Below are positions 9,272 through 17,381 of a stretch of 64,000 nucleotides of DNA, piece by piece. Position numbers and translations under genes: made by a program. The DNA comes from Terriglobia bacterium (GTDB taxonomy: Bacteria > Acidobacteriota > Terriglobia > Terriglobales > Acidobacteriaceae). The stretch's first letter is position 1. Every line of letters begins with the position of its first letter. The notes beneath the pieces are model-generated. The model worked only from the letters and a program-made list of their open reading frames with translations. It had not been told where the DNA came from and ran no database searches. Location of the stretch: NCBI GenBank assembly GCA_020073565.1, contig JAIQEY010000002.1:124001-188000 (forward strand), in the 5' to 3' direction.

Positions 9272-11005
9272 ATGTTGATTCTGGGCCTGAACATGTTTCA
9301 CGCCGACGCTTCCGCGGCGATCGTCGAAGACGGGAAGATTTTGTTTGCAGTCGCAGAAGAACGGCTGAACCGGCATAAACACTACGGTGGTTTCCCATCG
9401 CTGGCGGTGAAGGCGTGCCTCGACGCTGCGGGCGCGAAGATCACCGATATCGCCCACGTAGCCGTAGGCCAGGACAGCGATGCCAACCTTGCCAGGAAAG
9501 TTCAGTATGCACTCCAGAATCCCGCAAAGATCCTGAACTTCATCAAGATGCGGCAGCGCAAACAATCTATGCGCAATGTGCGTGTGCTGCTTGCCGACGC
9601 GCTCGACAGCGATGCCCGCACCTTGAAATTTCAGGAACATCATCTCGAGCATCACATCGCGCACATCGCCAGTTCCTACTACTGCTCGCCCTGGAAAAAG
9701 GCCGCCGGCTTCAGCTACGACGGCTCGGGCGACTTCGTTTCAACCATGATGGCGCGCTGCGAGGGCAACGACATTCACGTGCTCGACCGCGTCCTCCTGC
9801 CACATTCACTCGGCAGCTTCTACACCATGATCTGCGAATTCATCGGGTACAAGAAATACGGCGATGAAGGCAAGGTGATGGGCCTGGCGCCCTACGGCAA
9901 AGACAAATACGTCGAGCAAATCCAGAGAATTCTCGCGCTCAAGAACGGGAAGTTTCAGCTCAACCTGAGCTACTTCAAGCCGCTCGGAAGCAACCAGGGA
10001 ATGCAGGTCCTGCCCGATGGAACCGTGCGCCTGGCGCGACATTTCAGCGACAAGATGGAAAAGCTCTTCGGCGCGCCCCGAGAGCCGTACACCGAGATCA
10101 CCCAGCGCGATATGGATCTCGCCTACGCCATGCAGTACTGCTTCGAAGAAGTGTTCTTTCACCTTCTCCAGGAGCTGCACCAGCGCGTGCCGGATGAAAA
10201 TCTCGCGCTGGCCGGCGGCTGCGCGCTCAATAGCGTAGCTAACGGGAAAGTTTTTAGCCGCACTCCCTTTCGTCGCACGTGGATTCAGCCTGCCGCCGGC
10301 GACGAAGGCCTGGCGATTGGCGCCGCCCTGCACACGTATCACGCAGTGCTGAAGCAGCCGAGACGTACGCAGATGGATCACGCTTATCTCGGTCCGGAAT
10401 TCCCCGAATCGCGCATCGAGTCGGATTTGAAGAGTACCGGTGTGAAGTATCAGCGCTTTGACCGCGAACCCTTGCTGGACGCGGTCTCCAATGAGATGGT
10501 CAAGGGTAACGTCGTCGGCTGGTTCCAGGGACGCATGGAGTGGGGCCCGCGCGCATTAGGCAATCGCTCGATTGTCACACATCCCGGACTGCCGGACATG
10601 AAAGACGTGCTCAATGCGCGCATCAAGCATCGCGAATGGTACCGTCCGTTTGCCCCGGCGATCCTGGCGGAGGCACAGCACGAGTATTTCGAGCACGATC
10701 ATCCTTCGCCCTACATGCTGCATGTGTACAAGATCCGCCCGGAGAAAAGGAGCAGCCTTTGCGCAGTGAATCACGTGGATAACACCGGTCGTTTGCAGAC
10801 CGTTACGCGCGAAGAGAACGCGCTCTACTACGATCTGATCGAGACGTTTCGAAAGAAGACCGGCATCCCCGTCATTCTGAATACAAGTTTCAATGAGAAC
10901 GAACCGATTGTCTGCACACCCAAGGAAGCGATCGATTGCTTTCAGCGCACCAAGATGGACGTGCTCGCCATCGGCCCGTTTGTTGCACGCAAGGCCGGCA
11001 GTTGA
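9272..11005 (+). CDS. Carbamoyltransferase, NodU/CmcH family
   Basis: These 577 residues show a TsaD-like N-terminal domain (GLNMFHADASAAIVEDG, and the metal-binding histidines in HHLEHHIAHIASSYY) and the C-terminal carbamoyltransferase domain (GGCALNSVANGK, GDEGLAIGAALH, GRMEWGPRALGNRSI, REWYRPFAPAIL). The family moves a carbamoyl group from carbamoyl phosphate, through a carbamoyladenylate, to a sugar or antibiotic hydroxyl. In this locus the acceptor is presumably a sugar of the polymer. I chose ATG 9272, preceded by AAGAAGGGGA; the frame stays open further upstream into the previous gene, but the family start MLILGLN fits this ATG. Confidence 0.9.
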   Translation: MLILGLNMFHADASAAIVEDGKILFAVAEERLNRHKHYGGFPSLAVKACLDAAGAKITDIAHVAVGQDSDANLARKVQYALQNPAKILNFIKMRQRKQSMRNVRVLLADALDSDARTLKFQEHHLEHHIAHIASSYYCSPWKKAAGFSYDGSGDFVSTMMARCEGNDIHVLDRVLLPHSLGSFYTMICEFIGYKKYGDEGKVMGLAPYGKDKYVEQIQRILALKNGKFQLNLSYFKPLGSNQGMQVLPDGTVRLARHFSDKMEKLFGAPREPYTEITQRDMDLAYAMQYCFEEVFFHLLQELHQRVPDENLALAGGCALNSVANGKVFSRTPFRRTWIQPAAGDEGLAIGAALHTYHAVLKQPRRTQMDHAYLGPEFPESRIESDLKSTGVKYQRFDREPLLDAVSNEMVKGNVVGWFQGRMEWGPRALGNRSIVTHPGLPDMKDVLNARIKHREWYRPFAPAILAEAQHEYFEHDHPSPYMLHVYKIRPEKRSSLCAVNHVDNTGRLQTVTREENALYYDLIETFRKKTGIPVILNTSFNENEPIVCTPKEAIDCFQRTKMDVLAIGPFVARKAGS

Positions 11006-11007
11006 AA

Positions 11008-11160
11008 CCCAGCTTCGTACGAGGCCGAAACGCAGAGCCACGTGAGGCCAAAACCCGGCCCGCGTAAGGCTGAAACGCAGCCCCGAAGGGGCGGCATACG
11101 TTAGCCCAGGCGTCAGTCTTGGGACAGGAATCGACGATGACGGAGTCCCGTAGGGACGGC
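11008..11160 (+). repeat. Imperfect tandem and dispersed repeat block
   Basis: Three imperfect units of about 22 bases (cores GAGGCCGAAACGCAG, GAGGCCAAAACCCG, AAGGCTGAAACGCAG) are followed by CCCCGAAGGGGCGGCA and GAGTCCCGTAGGGACGGCAC. The latter two are short palindromic modules of the dispersed-repeat type. The block runs into the start of the next coding sequence. Confidence 0.6.
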
Positions 11161-12207
11161 ACACCGGCTCGGACGCAAACGCTGCAACTCCGGCGCATCG
11201 CCGCTTATCCGGGCATTCGCGTGCTGGCTTGGAAGGACAATTCTCTTTACGGCAGCCGAGGCTACGAGGTTGTTCGTCTGCGTGTCGGCGCAGCGCAGTG
11301 GGAGTTCGTCGCGCGCTTTCGTCCGGTGTGGTGGCGGAATGTGACTTCGCACAACCCTCTCAGTCATCGTCTCGTGCGCGACGGCTTCCACGCGCTTGCC
11401 GTGCTTGACGATGGCAGTGTGATCGGAGCAACTCCCAGAACGATCGTCACCCGCACGGCGGACAGCAAGGAATTTCGCGTGGCCCACACGATGCTGCGCG
11501 GCACCCGTCCCCTGCACATCACACCCACGCCCTCGGGCAAGATCTATTGGGGAGAGTACTTCGACAATTGCGACCGCACCGAAGTACACATCTACGCGTC
11601 AGACGATCGCGGCTACACATGGCACGTTGGCCACACGTTTCCCGCTGGAAGCGTTCGCCACGTGCATAACATCGTCTACGATCGGTGGGGCGATTGCCTC
11701 TGGATTCTGACGGGGGACGAAGGGCCGGAGTGCAAAGTCCTGCGCGCGGCTTGCGACCTGGATTCGATCGAAACTGTGTTGAGCGGCAACCAGCAGGCCC
11801 GCGCCGTGGCCGCCATTCCGACGCCGGATTGCCTATATCTCTCCACCGACACGCCCCATGAGAAGAACCACATCTACCGTCTCGATCGCACAGGCCACGT
11901 CGAGCGCGTCGGCGACCTTAATGGATCTTCGATCTACGGATGCCAGGCAGGCCAGAGTTTCTTCTTTTCCACGATGGTCGAACCCAGCACGGTGAATACA
12001 GATCGTGAGGTGCACCTCGCAGGATCGCGCAACGGCATAGAGTGGCAGACGGTCGCTCGCTGGAAAAAGGACAGCCTCTCGATGAAGTATTTTCAATACG
12101 GAAACGCCTTTCTACCCGACGGCGAGAACACCACCCGCTATCTCGCGGTAACGACCGTGGCGGTGAAACAAGACGATCAGACCACGACGCTCTGGGAGAT
12201 CGAGTAA
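11137..12207 (+). CDS. Hypothetical protein, BNR/sialidase-like beta-propeller
   Basis: The 356-residue product has regularly spaced beta-strand blocks and an Asp-box-like segment, ASDDRGYTWHVG near residue 150, as in sialidase/BNR propellers. No signal peptide is visible, so it is probably cytoplasmic or depends on a missed start. It lies between the carbamoyltransferase and the C5-epimerase-like gene, 5 bases before the latter, so it belongs to the polysaccharide operon. No catalytic set can be named. The first 12 or so codons (TESRRDGTPAR) come from a dispersed repeat module, so the true start could lie later; I used ATG 11137 behind GGGACAGGAA. Confidence 0.7.
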   Translation: MTESRRDGTPARTQTLQLRRIAAYPGIRVLAWKDNSLYGSRGYEVVRLRVGAAQWEFVARFRPVWWRNVTSHNPLSHRLVRDGFHALAVLDDGSVIGATPRTIVTRTADSKEFRVAHTMLRGTRPLHITPTPSGKIYWGEYFDNCDRTEVHIYASDDRGYTWHVGHTFPAGSVRHVHNIVYDRWGDCLWILTGDEGPECKVLRAACDLDSIETVLSGNQQARAVAAIPTPDCLYLSTDTPHEKNHIYRLDRTGHVERVGDLNGSSIYGCQAGQSFFFSTMVEPSTVNTDREVHLAGSRNGIEWQTVARWKKDSLSMKYFQYGNAFLPDGENTTRYLAVTTVAVKQDDQTTTLWEIE

Positions 12208-12212
12208 CTCGC

Positions 12213-13229
12213 ATGAGTTCAGCCACGCGTTGGCAGTATTATCGGCGCATCCTAAGCGCCTATCTCGGCTCCGGAAGCAGCCACCTCACGTTCTGGCACG
12301 AAACCCCGGCGATCAATCCGCGAGCATTTCAAAATGATGGAGAGACGGGCGCCCCCGCCCGTCCCAGCCGCCAGCTCGGCGAGTACTACATGCTGTTTCG
12401 CGAAAAGGCAGACTACGCTGGCCATTACGACGCCAATGGCATTCCCATGCTCGACTATCGCGGAGTGATCGGCCTCCAGTACAACCCAATCGCCACCGCC
12501 CAGTGGGGTCTCGCGAACTACAACCAGTTCTGCGAGACTCGTGAAGAAATCCGTGCCCAGAAAACACTCAAGGCAGCAAACTGGCTCTGCGACCATCTGG
12601 AGCAAAATCCGCACGGACTCTGGGTCTGGAACCACCACTTCGACTGGGACTACCGCGACACTCTCAAAGCGCCCTGGTATTCGGGCCTGGCCCAGGGACA
12701 GGGTGTATCACTGCTCCTTCGCGCTCACGACCACACCGGAGACAACAAATATCTGCGAGCGGCTGAGCGAGCCTTCGCAGCTCTGACCCGGCCCATCGCC
12801 GAAGGCGGCGTGCTCTTCGAAGACCAAGAAAAAAATCTCTGGATCGAAGAATACCTCGTGAGTCCGCCTACCCATATCCTGAACGGTTTTATGTGGGCGC
12901 TATGGGGAGTGTTTGATCTCTGGCGCGCGCGAGCAGCGGTCAATGCAAAAGAAATCTTCGACCGAGGAGTGAAAACGCTGGCCCGCAATCTCCGCCGCTA
13001 CGATACCGGATACTGGTCCCTTTACGAGCAATCGGGAACTCGCCTGAAAATGCTGGCCAGCCCGTTCTACCACCAGCTGCACATCGTCCAGTTACAGGTG
13101 ATGGCGCGATTGACAGGCGAGACTGAGTTCGCAAGAGTTGCCGAGCGCTGGGAGAATTACACGCGGCGCCGCACCAACCGGACCCGTGCCCTGATCGCGA
13201 AAGGTGCTTTCAAGCTGCTCTACTACTGA
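12213..13229 (+). CDS. D-glucuronyl C5-epimerase-like protein
   Basis: The 338-residue protein matches the C-terminal catalytic (alpha/alpha) domain of D-glucuronyl C5-epimerases, the enzymes that convert GlcA to IdoA in heparan-type chains. Visible features are the N-terminal HLTFWHETPAIN, LDYRGVIGLQYNPIATAQWGL, the FDWDYRDTLKAPWYSGLAQGQGV region and EEYLVSPPTHILNGFMWALWG. These tryptophan-, tyrosine- and histidine-rich helices line the substrate groove in that family. No signal peptide is visible. It starts at ATG 12213, 5 bases after the previous stop, and ends 2 bases before the next gene. Its presence suggests uronic acid in the polymer. Confidence 0.82.
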   Translation: MSSATRWQYYRRILSAYLGSGSSHLTFWHETPAINPRAFQNDGETGAPARPSRQLGEYYMLFREKADYAGHYDANGIPMLDYRGVIGLQYNPIATAQWGLANYNQFCETREEIRAQKTLKAANWLCDHLEQNPHGLWVWNHHFDWDYRDTLKAPWYSGLAQGQGVSLLLRAHDHTGDNKYLRAAERAFAALTRPIAEGGVLFEDQEKNLWIEEYLVSPPTHILNGFMWALWGVFDLWRARAAVNAKEIFDRGVKTLARNLRRYDTGYWSLYEQSGTRLKMLASPFYHQLHIVQLQVMARLTGETEFARVAERWENYTRRRTNRTRALIAKGAFKLLYY

Positions 13230-13231
13230 CC

Positions 13232-14491
13232 GTGAAGATTCTCTACATATCGCAATACTTCCCGCCGGAGATGGGAGCGCCCGCTGCCCGCGCCACCGAG
13301 TTGTCGCGCCACTGGGCGCGATTGGGCCACGACGTCACCGTGCTCACCGGATTCCCGAATCACCCCACCGGAGTGGTGCCTGACGAATGGCGTTCCCGCC
13401 TCCGCGCCCTGGTTTACAAAGACAACGTGGATGGCGTCCACGTAGTCCGCACGTGGCTCTGGCCTTTGCCAAACCGCAAAGCGCACGAACGCATCCGGAA
13501 TTACGCTTCATTCTGTTTTTCTTCCGCGATCAGTGGCCTCGCACTCGAAAGACCCGACGTCGTGATCGCCACTTCTCCCCAACTGCTGGTTGCACTCTCC
13601 GGATGGTGGCTGGCATGGTGGAAGCACGTGCCCTTCGTTTTCGAAGTCCGCGACCTGTGGCCCGAATCGTTGGCCGCCGTCGGCGCCGGTGGCGAAGGCA
13701 GCCTGTTGCACCGCCTGCTCGGCGTCATCGCCGGATTCCTGTATCGTCGTGCGAACCACATCGTTACGGTCACGACCGCCTACAAGGACCACCTGGTCAG
13801 TCACTGGCAGGTCCCCGACGGAAAAATATCCATCGTCGAAAACGGAGTCGAGACCGATCTTTTTCGTGCAGATCCCGCCGCTGGCGACGTTCGAAAGAAC
13901 CTGCAACTCGAAAACCGCTTTCTGATCTGCTACATCGGCACCTTGGGAATGGCGCATGGCCTCGAGACGCTGATTGCCGCCGCTGATCGCCTTCAAAGCG
14001 TTCTGCCTGCTGCAACCTTCCTGTTAGTCGGCGAGGGATCTGAAAAACAGCGCATCGCCGAACTCGCCGCGGCCCGCGGACTAACCAACATTCAATTTCT
14101 GGGTCAGCAGCCGCGCGAGCGCATTCCAGCGTACATCTCAGCCGCCGATGTCTGCCTTGTGATGCTGAAGAAGACGGAGTTGTTCAAGACCGTGATTCCC
14201 ACCAAACTGCTGGAGTACATGGCCTGCGAACGCCCAGTCATTGTCGCCGTGGATGGTCAGGCTCGTCAGATCGTCGAAGCAGCGGGCGCGGGAGTGTTCG
14301 TCGAGCCCGAAGACAGCGAGGCTCTCGTCCGCGCGATCCTCAACCTCGCTGCCGACCCGCAGCGCAGGCAATGCATGGGTATCGGTGGCCGCGAGTACAT
14401 CGTCAGCCGCCTCTCGCGTGAGCGGACTGCGCAGAGCTATCTCACGGTGGTGGATAAGCTAGTCGGCGCCGAAAAGCGCCGCAGTGGGTGA
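13232..14491 (+). CDS. GT4-family glycosyltransferase (WbuB/WcaI-like)
   Basis: This 419-residue GT-B enzyme starts at GTG 13232, two bases after the previous stop. The N-terminal KILYISQYFPPEMGAPAAR with ELSRHWARLGHDVTVLTGFPNHP is the hallmark of the WbuB-like branch. The C-terminal domain has GTLGMAHGLETLIAA, LVGEGSEKQRI and VIPTKLLEYMACERPVIV, where the E-x7-E region binds the nucleotide-sugar donor. It should add a sugar to the lipid-linked repeat unit on the cytoplasmic face. It is the last gene of the forward run and converges on the export gene. Confidence 0.9.
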   Translation: MKILYISQYFPPEMGAPAARATELSRHWARLGHDVTVLTGFPNHPTGVVPDEWRSRLRALVYKDNVDGVHVVRTWLWPLPNRKAHERIRNYASFCFSSAISGLALERPDVVIATSPQLLVALSGWWLAWWKHVPFVFEVRDLWPESLAAVGAGGEGSLLHRLLGVIAGFLYRRANHIVTVTTAYKDHLVSHWQVPDGKISIVENGVETDLFRADPAAGDVRKNLQLENRFLICYIGTLGMAHGLETLIAAADRLQSVLPAATFLLVGEGSEKQRIAELAAARGLTNIQFLGQQPRERIPAYISAADVCLVMLKKTELFKTVIPTKLLEYMACERPVIVAVDGQARQIVEAAGAGVFVEPEDSEALVRAILNLAADPQRRQCMGIGGREYIVSRLSRERTAQSYLTVVDKLVGAEKRRSG

Positions 14492-14496
14492 TCTTT

Positions 14497-15483
14497 TTAG
14501 GGATGAACCGCTACCACACTCAAGGCCGTGCTCAAGCTCATCGCCGCTTCGGCGGTCCGATACGCGGCAGCCTTGGCCGAACTTCCTGGCACAAACAAGA
14601 CGTCGCCTTTGACCAACGCCACGTCAGGCGCCTTCGCGTGCAACACCTTTTTTAGAGGAACAGGGATTTCCTGCACACCATTGGCTGTTTGCCGCAAAAT
14701 CTTCGTCTTGTTCAAGGAAGACGTTCGAGTGCTCCCGCCCGCCAATGCCAGCGCCTTGAGCACGGTGAGCGAGCTGTCTTGAATTACGAATCCACTCGGA
14801 TGTTGCACGTCCCCAACTACATAAACGATCCCCGCCCGTGAAACGATGATGGTATCTCCCGGAAGAACTCCGATGTTGTTCCGGGTGTCCTCGGCGAGGT
14901 TCTGCGGCAACTGAAGCTCGACCTTCTGGTCCGAGTCTCCGCGATGCGTGATGATGACACCTCGGCCGGCTCGATCGGTCAGACCTCCCGCCATAGACAG
15001 CAGGTCATACAGGCGTCGCTCCCCGATGGCAGGATATGTTCCCGGGCGGGCTACCTCTCCCACCACCGTGATCGCTTGCGATGCTGATTCATTCACGAAA
15101 ATCGTCACGTGCGGGTTGCGAACGAACCCTCCATCCTCCAGCCGCTTTTGGATCAGTTCCTGCGCCTCATCCGTGGTTAGGTCACCGACGTGAACGTAAT
15201 CAATCAGCGGAAGATACACATCGCCCGCGCTGCTGACGCGCGCTTTGGTGGCGAGATCCGGCACTCCGAAAACGCTGATTTCAATCAAATCGCCCACACT
15301 CAGCTTGATGTTTGAGTCGGCAAGGAGATGAGTGGACTTTTGCGGAGCCGATTCAGTCGCGGTTAGGATGGACGGTGCGGCCGACGCATCTCCCGAACCG
15401 GGCGTCTGGGCAAGCAACGGCAGACTTGCGAAAGCGCAGAAAAACACAGTTCGCAACAGGAAAGGGCCGCTGCGCCGAGGCAT
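14497..15483 (-). CDS. Polysaccharide export protein (Wza-type, SLBB domains)
   Basis: After a signal peptide (FLLRTVFFCAFASLPLLAQ) comes the Poly_export domain, with YKLSVGDLIEISVFGVPDL-like sequence, and then SLBB blocks: VVGEVARPGTYPAIGERRLYD and VVGDVQHPSGFVI. This is the outer-membrane/periplasmic channel family that exports capsule or exopolysaccharide. No lipobox Cys is seen at the cleavage site, unlike classical Wza. I chose ATG 15483 because CAGGAGTTCCTGT gives AGGAG at the right distance; the frame is open 16 codons further. The gene is convergent with the GT4 gene, 5 bases apart. Confidence 0.88.
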   Translation of the reverse strand: MPRRSGPFLLRTVFFCAFASLPLLAQTPGSGDASAAPSILTATESAPQKSTHLLADSNIKLSVGDLIEISVFGVPDLATKARVSSAGDVYLPLIDYVHVGDLTTDEAQELIQKRLEDGGFVRNPHVTIFVNESASQAITVVGEVARPGTYPAIGERRLYDLLSMAGGLTDRAGRGVIITHRGDSDQKVELQLPQNLAEDTRNNIGVLPGDTIIVSRAGIVYVVGDVQHPSGFVIQDSSLTVLKALALAGGSTRTSSLNKTKILRQTANGVQEIPVPLKKVLHAKAPDVALVKGDVLFVPGSSAKAAAYRTAEAAMSLSTALSVVAVHP

Positions 15484-15771
15484 ACAGGAACTCCTGAGGA
15501 TCAGAGTATCGTTCAAGTTTAGCATGATCAATTACGCCAAAATTTAGATGGCAGGTGCTAGATCTGCCAACGTCGTGAGTGCCCGGCTGTTGCCTTTCCG
15601 AGTACTGAAACATTTGCTCGGCGCCCGCGAGCGATGTATAGTTCCAGCAATCAATATTACGAATTTCCTCAGCTTGGGTGGAAAGACCTCGTCCGCAAGA
15701 AGAGACGAGGAGTCCGTACTGCGAGCACGGGCTGAAACGCTGGGTGTTTCAGCCGGAAGGGAAATCGGCGT

Positions 15772-17316
15772 TTGACGCTCCTGTTTTTCGGGATGTTTGC
15801 ATTCTCGCTGGTTGTGTCCTTTGTGGCGACACGGCAAGTGCGAGACATGGCGACACGCAGAGGATGGGTTTCACTCCCGCAGGAGGGGCGACACGTCCAC
15901 GATTCTCCTTTGCCCCGCCTCGGCGGCGTGGCAATCTTCTTGGCCTTCTCCGTTAGTCTGAGCTTGTGGCTGGCGCTCGCGCTAGTTTTCCCCAGGCTTC
16001 TGGAGGGATTTGCCCCGACCACCCTTCTCCACATCTACGTCCCAGCTTGCCTGATTTTTTGCCTCGGGATTTACGATGACCTCCACGGCGTGGGCCCGTA
16101 CGTGAAGTTCGCCGTCCAGGCGATCGCCGCCGCCATGCTGTTCGCTGGTGGAATGCGCATTCTCCACCTGCCCGTGCTGTTCGGCCAGCACACGCTTCCA
16201 TGGTTTGTGGGGTTGCCCCTCACCGTGCTCTGGGTGGTCGCAATCACCAATGCGTTCAACCTGATCGACGGCTTGGATGGCTTGGCGGCTGGGTCAGCCC
16301 TGTTCTCGACCATGGTTTTTTTTGTTGTCGCGCTGGTGAACCATTCCTGGCTCGGTTCGCTGATGAGCGTCGCGCTGGCCGGAGCTATCCTCGGATTCCT
16401 GCGCTTCAATTTCAACCCGGCCACCATCTTTCTGGGCGACTCGGGCAGCCTGTTCATCGGTTTCATTTTGAGCGCGCTGGCCCTCGCTGGCGCGCAAAAA
16501 GCGCCTACCTTTGTGGCCGTTGCCATCCCCGTCGTTTCGTTTGGATTGCCGATTCTGGAAACCGCGTTGTCGATCCTGCGCCGGTTGATCAGCGGCCGCC
16601 CCATCTTCACCGCCGACCGCGAACATATTCACCACAAGCTACTAGCGATGGGTTTCTCGCATCGCCAGGTCGTCATCGTTCTCTACGCGGTCTCAGCACT
16701 CTTTGCCCTGCTCAGTTTGTTCTTGCTGTGGCCCACTGGAAGTACCTTGGGACTTGTGCTCGCCGTGGTGGGCACCGGCATCTGGCTGGGTGTCCAGCAT
16801 CTGAATTACCTGGAATTTGGCGAACTGCGGCGGGTGGCGCAGCGGACCATCGAGCAGCGCCAGATCGTCATCAACAATCTTTCCGTACGCCGCGCGATCG
16901 AAGAACTCAAGGTGGCGGCCGATTTCGACCAGGTTCGCAGCATTCTAACGGCTGCTTTCGAAAATAACGACTTCGACGCCTTTGAGTTGCATATCAAGTC
17001 CATGCCCGGTGATTCGCCGGAACATGAGGAGGCGGCTCGTCCCCTCCGCTGGAGTAAGCTGCCTCACACGATCGCGATCTCCGGCCCCCCCTCCTGGAAG
17101 CTGACTCTCGACCTGCTTACGACCTCAAGCCGGCGCCGCGGTTCGCTCGTGGTCTTCCGCGCCTATAACCAGCGGGATTTGCATCTTGATGTCAACCTTC
17201 TGATTTCCGAATTCCCCGTTGCCCTGGCGGACGCGCTCGATCGAGCCTTGGTCGTGCCCCAGGTTCTCATTGCTCCGGCGCAAGGCGACGGCCGGTATCT
17301 GGCTGCTAATCTGTAG
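15772..17316 (+). CDS. WecA/MraY-type polyprenyl-phosphate HexNAc-1-phosphate transferase with C-terminal extension
   Basis: The first 340 or so residues form about ten membrane helices, with the family motifs GIYDDLHGVGPYVKF, the NAFNLIDGLDGLAAG aspartates, FLGDSGSLFIGF and the HIHHKLLAMGF loop. These enzymes start polysaccharide assembly by moving a HexNAc-1-phosphate onto undecaprenyl phosphate. Residues 345-514 form a soluble cytoplasmic extension not usual for WecA, starting with helical QRTIEQRQIVINNLSVRRAI. The start TTG 15772 has GGAAGGG upstream; ATG 15793 is an alternative. It is divergent from the export gene and probably initiates the polymer of this locus. Confidence 0.88.
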   Translation: MTLLFFGMFAFSLVVSFVATRQVRDMATRRGWVSLPQEGRHVHDSPLPRLGGVAIFLAFSVSLSLWLALALVFPRLLEGFAPTTLLHIYVPACLIFCLGIYDDLHGVGPYVKFAVQAIAAAMLFAGGMRILHLPVLFGQHTLPWFVGLPLTVLWVVAITNAFNLIDGLDGLAAGSALFSTMVFFVVALVNHSWLGSLMSVALAGAILGFLRFNFNPATIFLGDSGSLFIGFILSALALAGAQKAPTFVAVAIPVVSFGLPILETALSILRRLISGRPIFTADREHIHHKLLAMGFSHRQVVIVLYAVSALFALLSLFLLWPTGSTLGLVLAVVGTGIWLGVQHLNYLEFGELRRVAQRTIEQRQIVINNLSVRRAIEELKVAADFDQVRSILTAAFENNDFDAFELHIKSMPGDSPEHEEAARPLRWSKLPHTIAISGPPSWKLTLDLLTTSSRRRGSLVVFRAYNQRDLHLDVNLLISEFPVALADALDRALVVPQVLIAPAQGDGRYLAANL

Positions 17317-17381
17317 CTTAGGGGCACCCGCGTCTCGCCACTTCTCATTTTGCCTGCTGAGTTAATATAGGGAGCACACCC

